A DNA stretch of 64,000 nucleotides, taken from TA-20 sp035935115. Lineage in GTDB: Archaea; Thermoproteota; Nitrososphaeria; Nitrososphaerales; Nitrosopumilaceae. Location of the stretch: the NCBI GenBank assembly GCA_035935115.1, contig DASYXK010000010.1, forward strand, positions 1 to 64,000, written 5' to 3'. The notes below the pieces were generated by a model, which worked only from the letters and a program-made list of their open reading frames with translations, did not search any database and had not been told where the DNA came from. This document shows positions 8,206 to 17,283 of this stretch, in pieces. The position numbers and the translations under genes are program-made. How positions within the stretch are numbered: position 1 is the first letter of the stretch; each line of letters starts with the position of its first letter.

Positions 8206-8920
8206 GCTTTACCACCATGATTGAAAAGTATTTTGTGGTCATAGTATCTTTGGTAACTTCGCCTAGAGTTAACTTTTTTATTATTTCTTGATCAGTTCCT
8301 ATATCTTGGCCAATTGCAAAAATAGAGCTGTCTGGAAAGCCAGCTTCTTTTAGTAATTTTATTACCTGATCAAAATATCTTCCATCTTTTAGAAATATCA
8401 TAGTGTCACAATTTTTTGCAGTTTCCTTAACTCTTGATAGATCATAACAAGATGGAATCACTGCCATTGTTTCTGCACCTTCTGCAAGACTAATTCCTAC
8501 TTTGGATGCAAAAGTAAACATAGATACAATTCCTGGTATAACACTAATCTTTATCTCAGGATATTTTGCTTGTAATTCTCTATCAATGTAGATCCATGTA
8601 CTGTAAAGATACGGATCACCAACTGTAAGGTAAACTACTTTTTTGCCAGAAAGAACCTTCTCTGCAATGGTTTGAGCATTTTGTTGCCAGCTGTTTTCTA
8701 AAGTATCTTTCTCCTTAACCATTGGAAACACCAAGTTAACAACTTCTATATTTTTGGACTTGTCTACTAATGATTCTATGATTGAATAAACAATGCTGGG
8801 TTTTCCTTCTTTAGAGGTAGGACAGACAATCACTTCAGCACTTTTTATTGCTTTGACTGCCTTTACCGTTAAAAGCTCTGGATCACCAGGACCACAGCCA
8901 ACACAAATAAGCTCAAACAT
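8198..8920 (-). CDS. cbiL: Cobalt-precorrin-2 C20-methyltransferase
   Basis: 240 residues from ATG at 8920; an upstream in-frame TTG at 8929 adds only three residues. Motifs: VGCGPGDPELLTVKAVKAI, VICPTSKEGKPS, TVGDPYLYSTW and VIPGIVSMFTFASKVG, the tetrapyrrole methylase layout with the long helical insertion typical of C20 enzymes. It methylates C20 early in corrin synthesis with S-adenosylmethionine. Translationally coupled to cbiF downstream. The 116-nt gap to cbiT may carry a promoter. Confidence 0.9.
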   Translation of the reverse strand: MFELICVGCGPGDPELLTVKAVKAIKSAEVIVCPTSKEGKPSIVYSIIESLVDKSKNIEVVNLVFPMVKEKDTLENSWQQNAQTIAEKVLSGKKVVYLTVGDPYLYSTWIYIDRELQAKYPEIKISVIPGIVSMFTFASKVGISLAEGAETMAVIPSCYDLSRVKETAKNCDTMIFLKDGRYFDQVIKLLKEAGFPDSSIFAIGQDIGTDQEIIKKLTLGEVTKDTMTTKYFSIMVVKRA

Positions 8921-9045
8921 TAATTGCAATCAAAATTCTGCCTAATTAAAAGCTAGATTTTAGAGAAACGTTGCATAACAGGAACAAAATGAAAACTTTA
9001 TGGAACATTTTTGGATTCAAATTTAATGAAACATTTTCGCTGTCG

Positions 9046-9636
9046 CTAGATTTTTGATGCAGAAATTATTGTGACAGGATTTCTTGCAAGCATCATTGTA
9101 CCAGTAGAGGTTTTACGGCTCTTTGAAATTGTAATTTGTGTGATATCTATTGATGAGAATTTGAGCTTTTCAACTACATTTAAAACTGCAAACAGAGTTT
9201 CGATGAGGATTGTTCCTATTACTATTCTACCACCTTGTTTAAGTTTGGATTCACAAAGTTTTACAATATCTACCGTGTCACCACCTGTACCCCCTATGAA
9301 AATCGCATCAGCCATTGGCAATTCTGAAATTTTTTCTTTAGCGTTACCTAAAATCACTGTGACATTAGAAATTTGGAATTTGGCAAGATTTTTCTTGGTT
9401 AAATCTATTGCATTAGGGTCAAGATCAATCGCAAATACTTTACCTGATTGTTGTACTTGTAAAGCAGCCTCAATAGATACAGAACCACTTCCACAACCAA
9501 CATCATAGATTGTCTGACCTGGTGAGAGCCTTCCTTTACTTATCTGAACAGCTCTTACCTCCTCTTTAGTTATAGGAACTTCTTCAGCTCTCTCAAAAAA
9601 TTCATCAGGAATTCCCGGAGTGCTATGTTTCCACAT
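9046..9636 (-). CDS. cbiT: Cobalt-precorrin-6B C15-methyltransferase (decarboxylating)
   Basis: 196 residues. A class I methyltransferase: TPGIPDEFF near the start (typical of CbiT), SAM-binding DVGCGSGSVSIEAA at 45-58, acidic loop FAIDLDPNAI, and the IFIGGTGGD strand characteristic of CbiT. It methylates C15 and removes the acetate carboxyl at C12 of the corrin intermediate. It sits upstream of cbiL-cbiF on the same strand, consistent with cobalamin biosynthesis, which Thaumarchaeota carry out. Confidence 0.9.
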   Translation of the reverse strand: MWKHSTPGIPDEFFERAEEVPITKEEVRAVQISKGRLSPGQTIYDVGCGSGSVSIEAALQVQQSGKVFAIDLDPNAIDLTKKNLAKFQISNVTVILGNAKEKISELPMADAIFIGGTGGDTVDIVKLCESKLKQGGRIVIGTILIETLFAVLNVVEKLKFSSIDITQITISKSRKTSTGTMMLARNPVTIISASKI

Positions 9637-9669
9637 TCTAGATAAATGATGCAGTCTTGATATTTAGTG

Positions 9670-10086
9670 CTACCTAATAACTTGTAAACCTACTTCTGGA
9701 TGAATCAAGGTATTTACAAGAATCCAGCTAAATACGAACATGAAAAAGTAGCTTCCTATACCCGTCATGATTAGTTTTTTCTTATCAGAAGCTGGTAACT
9801 GTATCCGCATTGCTTTTGCTATAGCATATGATATGATAAACAAGATAATCATGATTCCAAATCCCAAAAATGGCCTTGATGTCTCTTCAATAGAGTATCC
9901 AAGTTCTGCCGATAGTGCTCCTGCAAGTATACCCATACCTACACGAAGCCAGAAAAGTTTGTCAAGTGGATTTTTTCGCTTAACCCCTTCTGTCTGATTT
10001 GGCGTAGAGACCTCTGGAGATGTATCTTTTGTGTTTGGATTATTTGGAGCAGGCTTTTCTTTTTCTTTTTTTGGATGTCTAGTCAA
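9670..10086 (-). CDS. Conserved membrane protein of unknown function
   Basis: 138 residues. Residues 1-40 are polar (Lys, Glu, Pro, Asn, Thr), probably disordered and cytoplasmic. Three hydrophobic helices follow, at about 49-65, 73-92 and 105-128. No known domain. It lies 33 nt upstream of cbiT on the same strand, so co-transcription is likely, but nothing links it to corrin chemistry. Divergent from rqcH. Confidence 0.65.
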   Translation of the reverse strand: MTRHPKKEKEKPAPNNPNTKDTSPEVSTPNQTEGVKRKNPLDKLFWLRVGMGILAGALSAELGYSIEETSRPFLGFGIMIILFIISYAIAKAMRIQLPASDKKKLIMTGIGSYFFMFVFSWILVNTLIHPEVGLQVIR

Positions 10087-10182
10087 TTAAATTTACAAAA
10101 TGATTCACAGTCACCCTTGTTTAAAATCTTTGGATGACTATCCAATAGCAACAGTATAATTTTAGAGTAATAATTCTTCATT

Positions 10183-12114
10183 ATGACACTAGCTGGTATC
10201 GAGTTACGTTACTTGGTAAATGAAATTAGTAAAAAGACAAGCGAGTATTATGTAAGTAATATCTATGGAATAAGCCGTAATAGTATTCTTTTCAAATTAC
10301 ATCATCCTGAAAAGCCAGATATCTTGTTAATGTTTTCTACATTTGGCTTCTGGATTACTACAAGAAAGATAGAACAAATTGAAGAAAATAGATTAGTAAA
10401 GCGATTAAGAAATGATCTTCTAAGATCCAAAATTTCTGAGATAAAACAAATTGGCACAGAAAGAATTGTATACATTACATTTAGTGGATTAAATCAAGAA
10501 TTTGTTCTCGTAGGGGAATTTTTTGGTGATGGCAATATTGTTCTATGTAATAAAGAAATGAAAATTCTTTCTTTATTGCATTCAATCGATGTCAGACATA
10601 GAAAATTAAATGTAGGCTTTAATTATGAATTGCCTCCTTTAGGGGGTTTAAACATTTTTGAAATGGCATTAAAAGATCTTTTGGATATTAAATCAGTTTC
10701 AACTGCCATAGTAAGGTGGATAGGCAGAACTCTAGGACTTCCTACAAAATATGCGGAAGAAATAATGAAGCTTGCAAATATAGATCCACAGTCACCAGGA
10801 AACAGCATTTCTGATAACGATATAGAAAAAATTTTTAATGTTACAAAATCTATTACAGAAAAAGTTGTAGATGGAATTCATGAACCAATATTGGTACGTG
10901 ATGAAAAAACATCAGATGTTTTACCTTTACCGCTAGGAAATATAGAAAACAAAAACTGTACTAGAGTAGCAAGTTTTATGGAGGGTCTTGATTTACTTTT
11001 TACAGAAAATCTTCTTGAAGCTGGCAAAACATCACAAGCAAACACTGTTACTCAAAAGATAGAGGAATTTGAACATAAATTAGAGGAACAAACTAAAGCA
11101 ATTTCTACAGTTAAGCAAAGAACTGATTCAATCTCAGCTGTAGCAAAATCTCTTTTAGAACTTACTTCTAAAGGAGTAGCCTCACTTGAGGATCCTAATA
11201 TTTTACAGATGTTTAAGGATCAGAACACTTTACTTGCAAAAGAAAGAGGAATTTCATTTCTAATAGTAAAAAATGAGAAAATAAAAATAAATCCAGATTC
11301 ATCCATACCAGCAATTGCATCAACATTATTTAATGAATCAAAAAAGCAATTAAAAGCAATTGAGACCATAGAATTAGAAAAGAGAAAAACTGAAAGAATC
11401 TTGGAGGGATTTAGAAAACAAGCTAATATTGCAAAAGACTCTGTAGTTTTTTCAGTACAAAAAAAGAAGGAATGGTATGAGAGATACAGGTGGTTTTTCA
11501 CTTCAGATGGTCTTTTGGCAATAGGAGGCCGTGACGCATCATCAAATTCATCAGTCATAAGAAAACATCTTGAAAAAGATGATAAAGTATTTCATGCAGA
11601 AATTGTCGGATCACCTTTTTTCTTATTAAAAAATAGTTCTAATGATACCGTTACAAGCGTAAAGGAAACTGCACATGCCACAGTTTGTTTTAGCAGAGCT
11701 TGGAGGGAAGGATTGTATGGATTAAATGCATATTGGGTAACTTCAGATCAGATAAAAACAGCAGCACCAAGTGGCCAATTTATTGCAAAGGGTTCATTTG
11801 TAGTTGAAGGAACAAGAAATTTTGTTCAGGTAACTACATTGCAACTTTCTGTAGGACTTTATCAAAAGGGAGATAGCTACTCGTTGATGTGCGGACCATC
11901 AGAACCAATCAAAAAAAATTGTATTTACTATGTTACTATTGAACCATCTGGTATAGAAATGGTAGAAGCTGCAAAAAAAATTAAAATTGAATTTCAAAAA
12001 TTTAAAGAAAAAGAAGAGATTGTCAAAGCAATAAGTATTGATGACTTTATTCGAGTTTTACCTGCAGGAGATAGTCATATAGTGGAATCAGGCATAGGGC
12101 AGGCATTTAATTGA
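10183..12114 (+). CDS. rqcH: RqcH/Rqc2 (NFACT) ribosome quality-control factor
   Basis: 643 residues. Domains in order: NFACT-N (about 1-180, starting MTLAGIELRYLVNEI), a helix-hairpin-helix region (about 180-215), a long coiled coil split around 285-330 and 385-415, and an NFACT-R domain (about 430-560) with KEWYERYRWFFTSDGLLAIGGRDASSNS, the hallmark of the family. It binds 60S/50S subunits carrying stalled peptidyl-tRNA and directs C-terminal tailing. The stop overlaps the TTG start of a Mut7-C RNase by 4 nt and that gene overlaps an AMMECR1 gene, forming a three-gene operon. Confidence 0.92.
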   Translation: MTLAGIELRYLVNEISKKTSEYYVSNIYGISRNSILFKLHHPEKPDILLMFSTFGFWITTRKIEQIEENRLVKRLRNDLLRSKISEIKQIGTERIVYITFSGLNQEFVLVGEFFGDGNIVLCNKEMKILSLLHSIDVRHRKLNVGFNYELPPLGGLNIFEMALKDLLDIKSVSTAIVRWIGRTLGLPTKYAEEIMKLANIDPQSPGNSISDNDIEKIFNVTKSITEKVVDGIHEPILVRDEKTSDVLPLPLGNIENKNCTRVASFMEGLDLLFTENLLEAGKTSQANTVTQKIEEFEHKLEEQTKAISTVKQRTDSISAVAKSLLELTSKGVASLEDPNILQMFKDQNTLLAKERGISFLIVKNEKIKINPDSSIPAIASTLFNESKKQLKAIETIELEKRKTERILEGFRKQANIAKDSVVFSVQKKKEWYERYRWFFTSDGLLAIGGRDASSNSSVIRKHLEKDDKVFHAEIVGSPFFLLKNSSNDTVTSVKETAHATVCFSRAWREGLYGLNAYWVTSDQIKTAAPSGQFIAKGSFVVEGTRNFVQVTTLQLSVGLYQKGDSYSLMCGPSEPIKKNCIYYVTIEPSGIEMVEAAKKIKIEFQKFKEKEEIVKAISIDDFIRVLPAGDSHIVESGIGQAFN

Positions 12115-12599
12115 GTGAAAAAAGACCTAATTTCATAGTAGATGCAATGCTTGGCAATCTAGCAAAAAAATTACGAATTCTTGGGTATGATTCAAAATAT
12201 TTTTCATCAATTGAAGATGATAAGCTCATTGCAATAGCAAAAAATGAAAAACGAATAATCTTAACAAAGGATGAACAGCTTACCAAAATTGCTGAGAAAC
12301 AAAATGTTGCTTTTGTTCTTATCAGAGGAAATGATGAACTTGAACAAATTGCACAAATAAATGCAAAAATAAAACTTGATCGATTTGTAATGGATACAAA
12401 CAATTCTCGTTGTATAGTATGCAATGGTAGTTTACAGTCAATAGAAAAATACCGAATCATAGGCAAAGTTCCTGAAGGAATTTTGGAGAGGGAAGAAAAG
12501 TTTTGGATGTGTGATTCATGTAAAAAGATCTATTGGGAAGGCACACATTTTGCAAAGCTTCAAGAATTTGTTAATAAATTAAACAACAGATTACAATGA
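12111..12599 (+). CDS. Mut7-C family RNase with zinc ribbon
   Basis: 162 residues. Residues 8-95 match the Mut7-C PIN-like domain: FIVDAMLGNLAKKLRILGYD (catalytic Asp at 11), DDKLIAIAKNEKRIILTKDE and VLIRGNDELEQ. Residues 103-150 form a zinc ribbon with CIVC and CDSC pairs. Predicted metal-dependent RNase. The TTG start lies within the rqcH stop (TTGA), so translation is coupled to rqcH; the link suggests cleavage of mRNA or tRNA during ribosome rescue, which is inference. Confidence 0.85.
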   Translation: MSEKRPNFIVDAMLGNLAKKLRILGYDSKYFSSIEDDKLIAIAKNEKRIILTKDEQLTKIAEKQNVAFVLIRGNDELEQIAQINAKIKLDRFVMDTNNSRCIVCNGSLQSIEKYRIIGKVPEGILEREEKFWMCDSCKKIYWEGTHFAKLQEFVNKLNNRLQ

Positions 12600-13195
12600 T
12601 ACTATCAGATCAGGATGGAGAGACCATAGTAAAAACAGCTAGAGCTGCAGTAACAGAATATCTTAAAACAGGAAAAAAAATTAATTTACCCGAAGATTTT
12701 AAGGTAAAATTTTCGTATAATTCCGGAGTCTTTGTAACTTTGAACAAAAAAGAAAATCTCAGAGGGTGTATTGGATTTCCAACACCTACAAAAAAACTCT
12801 ATCAATCCCTTGTAGATGCAGCTATTGCTTCTGCGACCGAAGATCCAAGGTTTCCACAAGTTCAATATGAGGAATTAAATGAGATTTCTTTTGAGGTAAC
12901 CATTTTGACTCCTCCTGAAGAAGTAAAAGTAACAAATCCACTTGAATATACTAGTAAGATAAAAGTAGGTAGAGACGGCCTTATTGTAAAATGGGAGTTT
13001 GGTTCTGGTCTTCTTTTACCACAAGTTCCTGTTGAATATGGTTGGAATGAAGAGGAATTTCTTAATCACACGTGTGAGAAGGCAGGTGCACCCTCTGATT
13101 GTTGGAAGAGTAAAAGCACCATAATACTACAATTTGAAGGAATTGTTTTCAGTGAGACAAAACCAAACGGAAATGTAGAAAGAGTTTCTCTATAG
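12596..13195 (+). CDS. AMMECR1-domain protein
   Basis: 199 residues, the whole length being one AMMECR1 domain: the LRGCIGF motif (about 57-63), DAAIASATEDPRFPQV (about 81-96), FEVTILTPPEEV, and GLLLPQVPVEYGW. The biochemical role of the family is unknown; the domain often occurs beside MEMO1-like and radical-SAM proteins in archaea. Starts with ATGA overlapping the stop of the Mut7-C RNase. Ends convergent with the phosphomevalonate dehydratase small subunit (6-nt overlap). Confidence 0.9.
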   Translation: MILSDQDGETIVKTARAAVTEYLKTGKKINLPEDFKVKFSYNSGVFVTLNKKENLRGCIGFPTPTKKLYQSLVDAAIASATEDPRFPQVQYEELNEISFEVTILTPPEEVKVTNPLEYTSKIKVGRDGLIVKWEFGSGLLLPQVPVEYGWNEEEFLNHTCEKAGAPSDCWKSKSTIILQFEGIVFSETKPNGNVERVSL

Positions 13196-13573
13196 AATTT
13201 TTCCATCTTCTGCATCAAGAATAATTTTTGCACCGTCTTTTATGGAATCATATTCATCTTTTGATGCTACAACTAGAGGAATGTTTGCAAGAGCACAGCC
13301 AGAAGCAGTAGTAAGATCCGCCTTTAAACAAATCATTGCCTGCGGAGCACATTTGTTAGATTTTATAGAATATATGGTATAAGCCCCAACACTGCTTCCA
13401 ACACCAAATGGAAAAACAAGAATTTTTTCTGCAAGAGATTTACCAAAGAGATCGTGTTTTTCATCTCTGACTTTGCCAGTTTTTTTGTCAACTGCACCAA
13501 GAAAATTCATCGGATTTTTTGCAACTAGTGCAATACCTTGGACTTTGCCTTTTACAATTACTTTTATGGTCAT
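13190..13573 (-). CDS. Phosphomevalonate dehydratase, small subunit (AcnX, DUF126)
   Basis: 127 residues. The swivelling domain of aconitase X: GIALVAKNPMNFLGAVDKKTG at the start, LVFPFGVGSSVGAYTIY (about 51-67) and IPLVVAS near the end. With the large subunit it dehydrates 5-phosphomevalonate to trans-anhydromevalonate phosphate in the archaeal mevalonate pathway, providing isoprenoids for membrane lipids. It begins 4 nt before the large-subunit stop (ATGA overlap), so the two are translated together. Confidence 0.9.
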   Translation of the reverse strand: MTIKVIVKGKVQGIALVAKNPMNFLGAVDKKTGKVRDEKHDLFGKSLAEKILVFPFGVGSSVGAYTIYSIKSNKCAPQAMICLKADLTTASGCALANIPLVVASKDEYDSIKDGAKIILDAEDGKIL

Positions 13574-14724
13574 TTTGTTTCCTCCTCTACAATTTGACTG
13601 AGGCTCTTTAGGTTTACATCTACTCCATTTGAGGTTCGTAGATAATATGCACCCTTTACACTGTTTGTAATCACACCATCTACATTTTTCTTATCAATCA
13701 AAGGTGTAAGACAGATACAACAATCATAAAGAATTTCTCCCCCAGCACGTTCAATTTCTTTTGCATAACCAAACTTTCTTGCCTGTTCCTGAATTGCTCG
13801 TGGGCAGAAGACCATACAACGTTTCTTGAAGCTTCTTCCCTTTAGCATACCTGCAAGATCTGATATTTCATCAAGACCAAGCTGCGGACTGCCCAGAGTT
13901 ATAATGTCACCAGAATCTGCAGTGTTTAGCTCATCATGAGTTTTCTGCATCTCTTTTTTGTCAAAATCAATCGTTTCCCCCTTTGCATCTCCCAAAGTGA
14001 ACATTCCACATGCTCCTGATGTTCCCATTCCAGCACAAAGTGATTTGCAGCTACGTCTATCAAGCTCGCTTACTCCAGAAATGGCAACAGAGCTTCCTGC
14101 TACTTTTCCTGCATAATATCCTAGCAGTCCAAACGCAAGTTCATCTTTTCTATCCGCTTTCATGCGTATTGTCAAATTAGGATCTCTGGTCTCATCCTTT
14201 CTTAGATCAGAAAAAGGACTTTTGCCTGTCAATGCACTTGCAAGTGCACTAAACGCACCTTCCTTGTTTGTTTTAAGCTTTGATATGGAATTTGCATAAA
14301 TCGCGGCATTACTTTCAGCAAAAGAGACATGGGTACCACTTTTTGGCAAATCAAAAATCTCATATGGAATGCAAGAAAAAGATGGGATTGCTCCCATCTT
14401 TTCATAAGAATTTTTTATGCTTTTTTGTTTTGTAATAAATTCATCATCAAGATCATATCTTTCAACAGTATCAAAATCAAAACCCATTGGATTTACTGTA
14501 GTTTTAATTTTGAATTTGGCATCTTTACTTAACTTTGCAAGAAATTCCTCCCCCGCATCTCCTATGGTATTATAATTAATTCCAGAAAGATGAGCCCATT
14601 CTACAGGTAATAGGCGATCAGCATTAGTAGCTTCACCTATAGCGACTAGTACTCTGTATGCAAGAGCAAGTGTTTCTCCTTGTTCGCCCTTTAATGCAGC
14701 TTCTTCATCTTTTGTTAAATCCAA
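13570..14724 (-). CDS. Phosphomevalonate dehydratase, large subunit (AcnX, DUF521)
   Basis: 384 residues, usual length. Aconitase X catalytic subunit: LTKDEEAALKGEQGE at the start, VEWAHLSGINYNTIGD, CIPYEIF, HVSFAESNAAIYANS, a cysteine-containing CSLCAGMG-like loop (SCKSLCAGMGTSGACGMF) and a C-terminal block with CPRAIQEQARKFG and CCICLTPL, where cysteines bind the Fe-S cluster. It forms a complex with the small subunit downstream. The gene order large-small with overlap is the norm for this pair in archaea. Confidence 0.92.
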   Translation of the reverse strand: MDLTKDEEAALKGEQGETLALAYRVLVAIGEATNADRLLPVEWAHLSGINYNTIGDAGEEFLAKLSKDAKFKIKTTVNPMGFDFDTVERYDLDDEFITKQKSIKNSYEKMGAIPSFSCIPYEIFDLPKSGTHVSFAESNAAIYANSISKLKTNKEGAFSALASALTGKSPFSDLRKDETRDPNLTIRMKADRKDELAFGLLGYYAGKVAGSSVAISGVSELDRRSCKSLCAGMGTSGACGMFTLGDAKGETIDFDKKEMQKTHDELNTADSGDIITLGSPQLGLDEISDLAGMLKGRSFKKRCMVFCPRAIQEQARKFGYAKEIERAGGEILYDCCICLTPLIDKKNVDGVITNSVKGAYYLRTSNGVDVNLKSLSQIVEEETK

Positions 14725-14770
14725 TATGCGTCCTTATTCTAACAGATATAATACTTGTATGGTCTAAAAT

Positions 14771-15445
14771 ATGATCAAGAACTTGGAACAAATGAAAAAA
14801 ATTCTGCATGGTATGATGGAAACAATGAATTCTGTCAAACCACCTAGAATGACTGCATTAAGAGAATTACGTGAAGCTGAAACAGGTGGTCCTCTTAGTA
14901 TACTCATTGGTACTATTCTTTCTGCAAGGACACGAGATGAGAATACTTCTACTGTTGTAAGAAAATTATTTGCAAGATACAAATCTGCTAGGTCACTTGC
15001 ACAAGCCAAATTATCAGATGTTGAAAAAATAGTCAAGTCAACTGGATTTTATCACGTAAAGGCAAAAAGAATCATTGAAGTTGCATCACTCATTCATTCA
15101 AAATATGCGGATAGAGTTCCAGATACATTGGAAGAGTTGTTAAAGCTTCCAGGAGTTGGCAGAAAAACTGCAAATTGTGTTCTCGTATATGCATTTGAAA
15201 AGCCTGCGATACCAGTAGATACTCATGTTCATAGAATCTCAAATAGACTAGGTCTAGTACAAACAAAAACCCCTGAAGAAACAGAACTTGAATTAATGAA
15301 AAAGATTCCAAAAAAATACTGGCTTGAAATAAATGACATGTTTGTTATGTATGGTCAAAACATCTGTAAACCAATATCTCCAATGTGTGATGTTTGTCAG
15401 ATAAAAAAGGAATGCAATTATTACAAGATTAAGTTCGCTTCTTAG
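14771..15445 (+). CDS. nth: Endonuclease III
   Basis: 224 residues. DNA glycosylase/AP lyase for oxidised pyrimidines. Helix-hairpin-helix LPGVGRKTANCVLVYAF (about 125-141) containing the catalytic Lys, followed by PVDTHVHRI with the catalytic Asp. C-terminal iron-sulfur loop C-x6-C-x2-C-x5-C (CKPISPMCDVCQIKKEC). Start at ATG 14771, with a further ATG eight codons in; the core begins later, so either start works. The 3' end overlaps the convergent membrane protein by 17 nt. Confidence 0.93.
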   Translation: MIKNLEQMKKILHGMMETMNSVKPPRMTALRELREAETGGPLSILIGTILSARTRDENTSTVVRKLFARYKSARSLAQAKLSDVEKIVKSTGFYHVKAKRIIEVASLIHSKYADRVPDTLEELLKLPGVGRKTANCVLVYAFEKPAIPVDTHVHRISNRLGLVQTKTPEETELELMKKIPKKYWLEINDMFVMYGQNICKPISPMCDVCQIKKECNYYKIKFAS

Positions 15446-16097
15446 TTTTTACTAGTACTATTATCAAAACTGCTGTTCCCGTAAGGACAATCATTGGCAT
15501 GTAAAATATTGGATTTTGAGCAGGATCTCCAGATAGAAAATTAAGAGTCACGCTTCCAGAGTTTGTTGCAGGTGGATCACTAGAAGAACCCATTCCATAA
15601 ACAGCAAAATTCTTTATTGTAAAATCTCCCACATCTAATTGATCTACAACTGTTTTGGGTCCAACTGTTACAGAGAGACCGCTATTACTTGAATGCTGAA
15701 CAGTAATTACCTTATCTGGAGACCAACCTGCCTTTTCTGGTGGATGAATTACAAAATATCCATCAGTAGGAGTATTGATAGCTACCCAAAATTTGTAATC
15801 AGGTTGGCTACCCATACCAAATTCAACAAATTTTTCTGTGTTCAAGTTATCGTATATTCGTACTACAGCATTACCATTTGGGTTTGCATAAAGAAGTTTG
15901 TTTTGAATTTCAATTTGCCAGTTTGTAGCATGTTCGTGCTCAAGATTAAAAACAGTTGCATTATGACTAACTACATTAAATGCACTAAATGGAATTTCTA
16001 CCGAATCTAGGCGTTCTGATTTATTCATTGGAGATTGTGCAAATGCTGGAAAAAGTGGAATTGTTAATAAAAGAACAAAGATTGCAATACGATGCAT
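15429..16097 (-). CDS. Secreted, C-terminally anchored protein of unknown function
   Basis: About 222 residues from ATG at 16097, chosen because MHRIAIFVLLLTIPLFPAFAQ is a complete signal peptide; an in-frame ATG at 16139 would place 14 residues before it and overlap sat. The body (about 25-190) is predicted beta-rich, with VVRIYDNLNTEKFVEFGMG and VTVGPKTVV. A C-terminal helix (about 196-216) with KTKKRT anchors it outside the membrane. It follows sat by about 30 nt on the same strand. Whether it belongs with sulfate metabolism is unknown. Confidence 0.7.
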   Translation of the reverse strand: MHRIAIFVLLLTIPLFPAFAQSPMNKSERLDSVEIPFSAFNVVSHNATVFNLEHEHATNWQIEIQNKLLYANPNGNAVVRIYDNLNTEKFVEFGMGSQPDYKFWVAINTPTDGYFVIHPPEKAGWSPDKVITVQHSSNSGLSVTVGPKTVVDQLDVGDFTIKNFAVYGMGSSSDPPATNSGSVTLNFLSGDPAQNPIFYMPMIVLTGTAVLIIVLVKTKKRT

Positions 16098-16128
16098 AAA
16101 ACTAGATGAGGAAATTTTTAATAAAAAT

Positions 16129-17283
16129 TTATTCAACAAAGGGTTTATCCCAGCTCATTATTATCTTGGAGACTTCGGGTCTAATCATATATTCTGATGG
16201 GCTTTGTTTATCAAGAATCATTGTTCTTAGTTTAGTACCACTAAGTTGTTCTTGATGTTCTGGTCCATGTGGACAATTTTTCTCACTTGCAAATGAAAGG
16301 CATTTTTTGCAATAAAAAAATGCAGGATAAAAAACAGGTTCTATCTCAAGATCAGGATATTCATCAAATATCTTCTGTGAAGCAAATGGATCATAGAAAG
16401 TTCCAACACCTGCGTGATCTCTACCTATTATGATATGAGTACATCCAAAGTTTTTCCTCATTATGGCATGATGAATTGCTTCTTTTGGACCAGCATATCT
16501 CATTTCTGTATGAAGTGTTGCTAGCAGACATCGATTTTGTGGATAATAATACTTGATTAATGTTTCATAGGCACCAACTATTACTTCATCCGTAAAATCT
16601 CCTGATTTTTTCTTGCCTATCAATGGATTTACAAAAAGACCATCATGTGTGTTAAGGGATGCCTTTTGAAGCATTTCATGAGCTACATGTGGTACATTTC
16701 TTGTCTGAAAAGCTACAATGGTTTTCCATCCTGATTTTTCAAAGCTTGATCGTGTTTCAATTGGTGTCTTTCGATATTTTCGTATGGGTACATCAGATGG
16801 CCTTTTGATGTAGTCAATTTTTCCCCCAACAAGAAAGTCCTGCATTGACATGGTCTTTGCAACACCTGGATGGGTTGGATCAGTTGTACCATAGACACCC
16901 TTTGCAGTCATGTTTTTGTCAAAAGTATACACATCTTCAATATGTAAAATTGCAAAATCTTCGCCCTGAGGATTTTTTAGGTTAACATCATGTGCATCTT
17001 TCATTTTAGTAGCTGTTTGCTTGTCTACATCAAGTACAATTGGAACTGTCCAAGGAATTCCGTTTGCTAATCTTCCTTTGCTAACTACTGCTTCAAAGTC
17101 TTGTTGTAATAAAAACCCCTCCAGCGGACTAAAAATTCCATCTGCTATGTTTTCAATGTCGCTTGCAAGATCAGCATTAACTGATATTGAGTATGCCCCT
17201 GAAGAATTTTTAGTTGTTATTCTGTTTACTAACTTGCCGCCATGCGGTCTAGCAACTCCCTTACCTTGTTCCAAAAGACTCAC
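16129..17283 (-). CDS. sat: Sulfate adenylyltransferase (ATP sulfurylase)
   Basis: 384 residues. Makes adenosine 5'-phosphosulfate from ATP and sulfate. Motifs: QTRNVPHVAHE (193-203), equivalent to the QxRNPxHxxHE nucleotide-binding motif with N-V-P in place of N-P, GRDHAGVG (287-294), and a cysteine cluster YCKKCLSFASEKNC that fits the zinc site of prokaryotic sat. GTG start overlaps the cysH stop (GTGA), so cysH-sat form one operon for assimilatory sulfate reduction. Confidence 0.93.
   Translation of the reverse strand: MSLLEQGKGVARPHGGKLVNRITTKNSSGAYSISVNADLASDIENIADGIFSPLEGFLLQQDFEAVVSKGRLANGIPWTVPIVLDVDKQTATKMKDAHDVNLKNPQGEDFAILHIEDVYTFDKNMTAKGVYGTTDPTHPGVAKTMSMQDFLVGGKIDYIKRPSDVPIRKYRKTPIETRSSFEKSGWKTIVAFQTRNVPHVAHEMLQKASLNTHDGLFVNPLIGKKKSGDFTDEVIVGAYETLIKYYYPQNRCLLATLHTEMRYAGPKEAIHHAIMRKNFGCTHIIIGRDHAGVGTFYDPFASQKIFDEYPDLEIEPVFYPAFFYCKKCLSFASEKNCPHGPEHQEQLSGTKLRTMILDKQSPSEYMIRPEVSKIIMSWDKPFVE

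Noticed and set aside
8988..9056. 22-codon frame MKTLWNIFGFKFNETFSL upstream of the cbiT end.
   Set aside because: Very short, overlaps the end region of cbiT on the other strand, no support.
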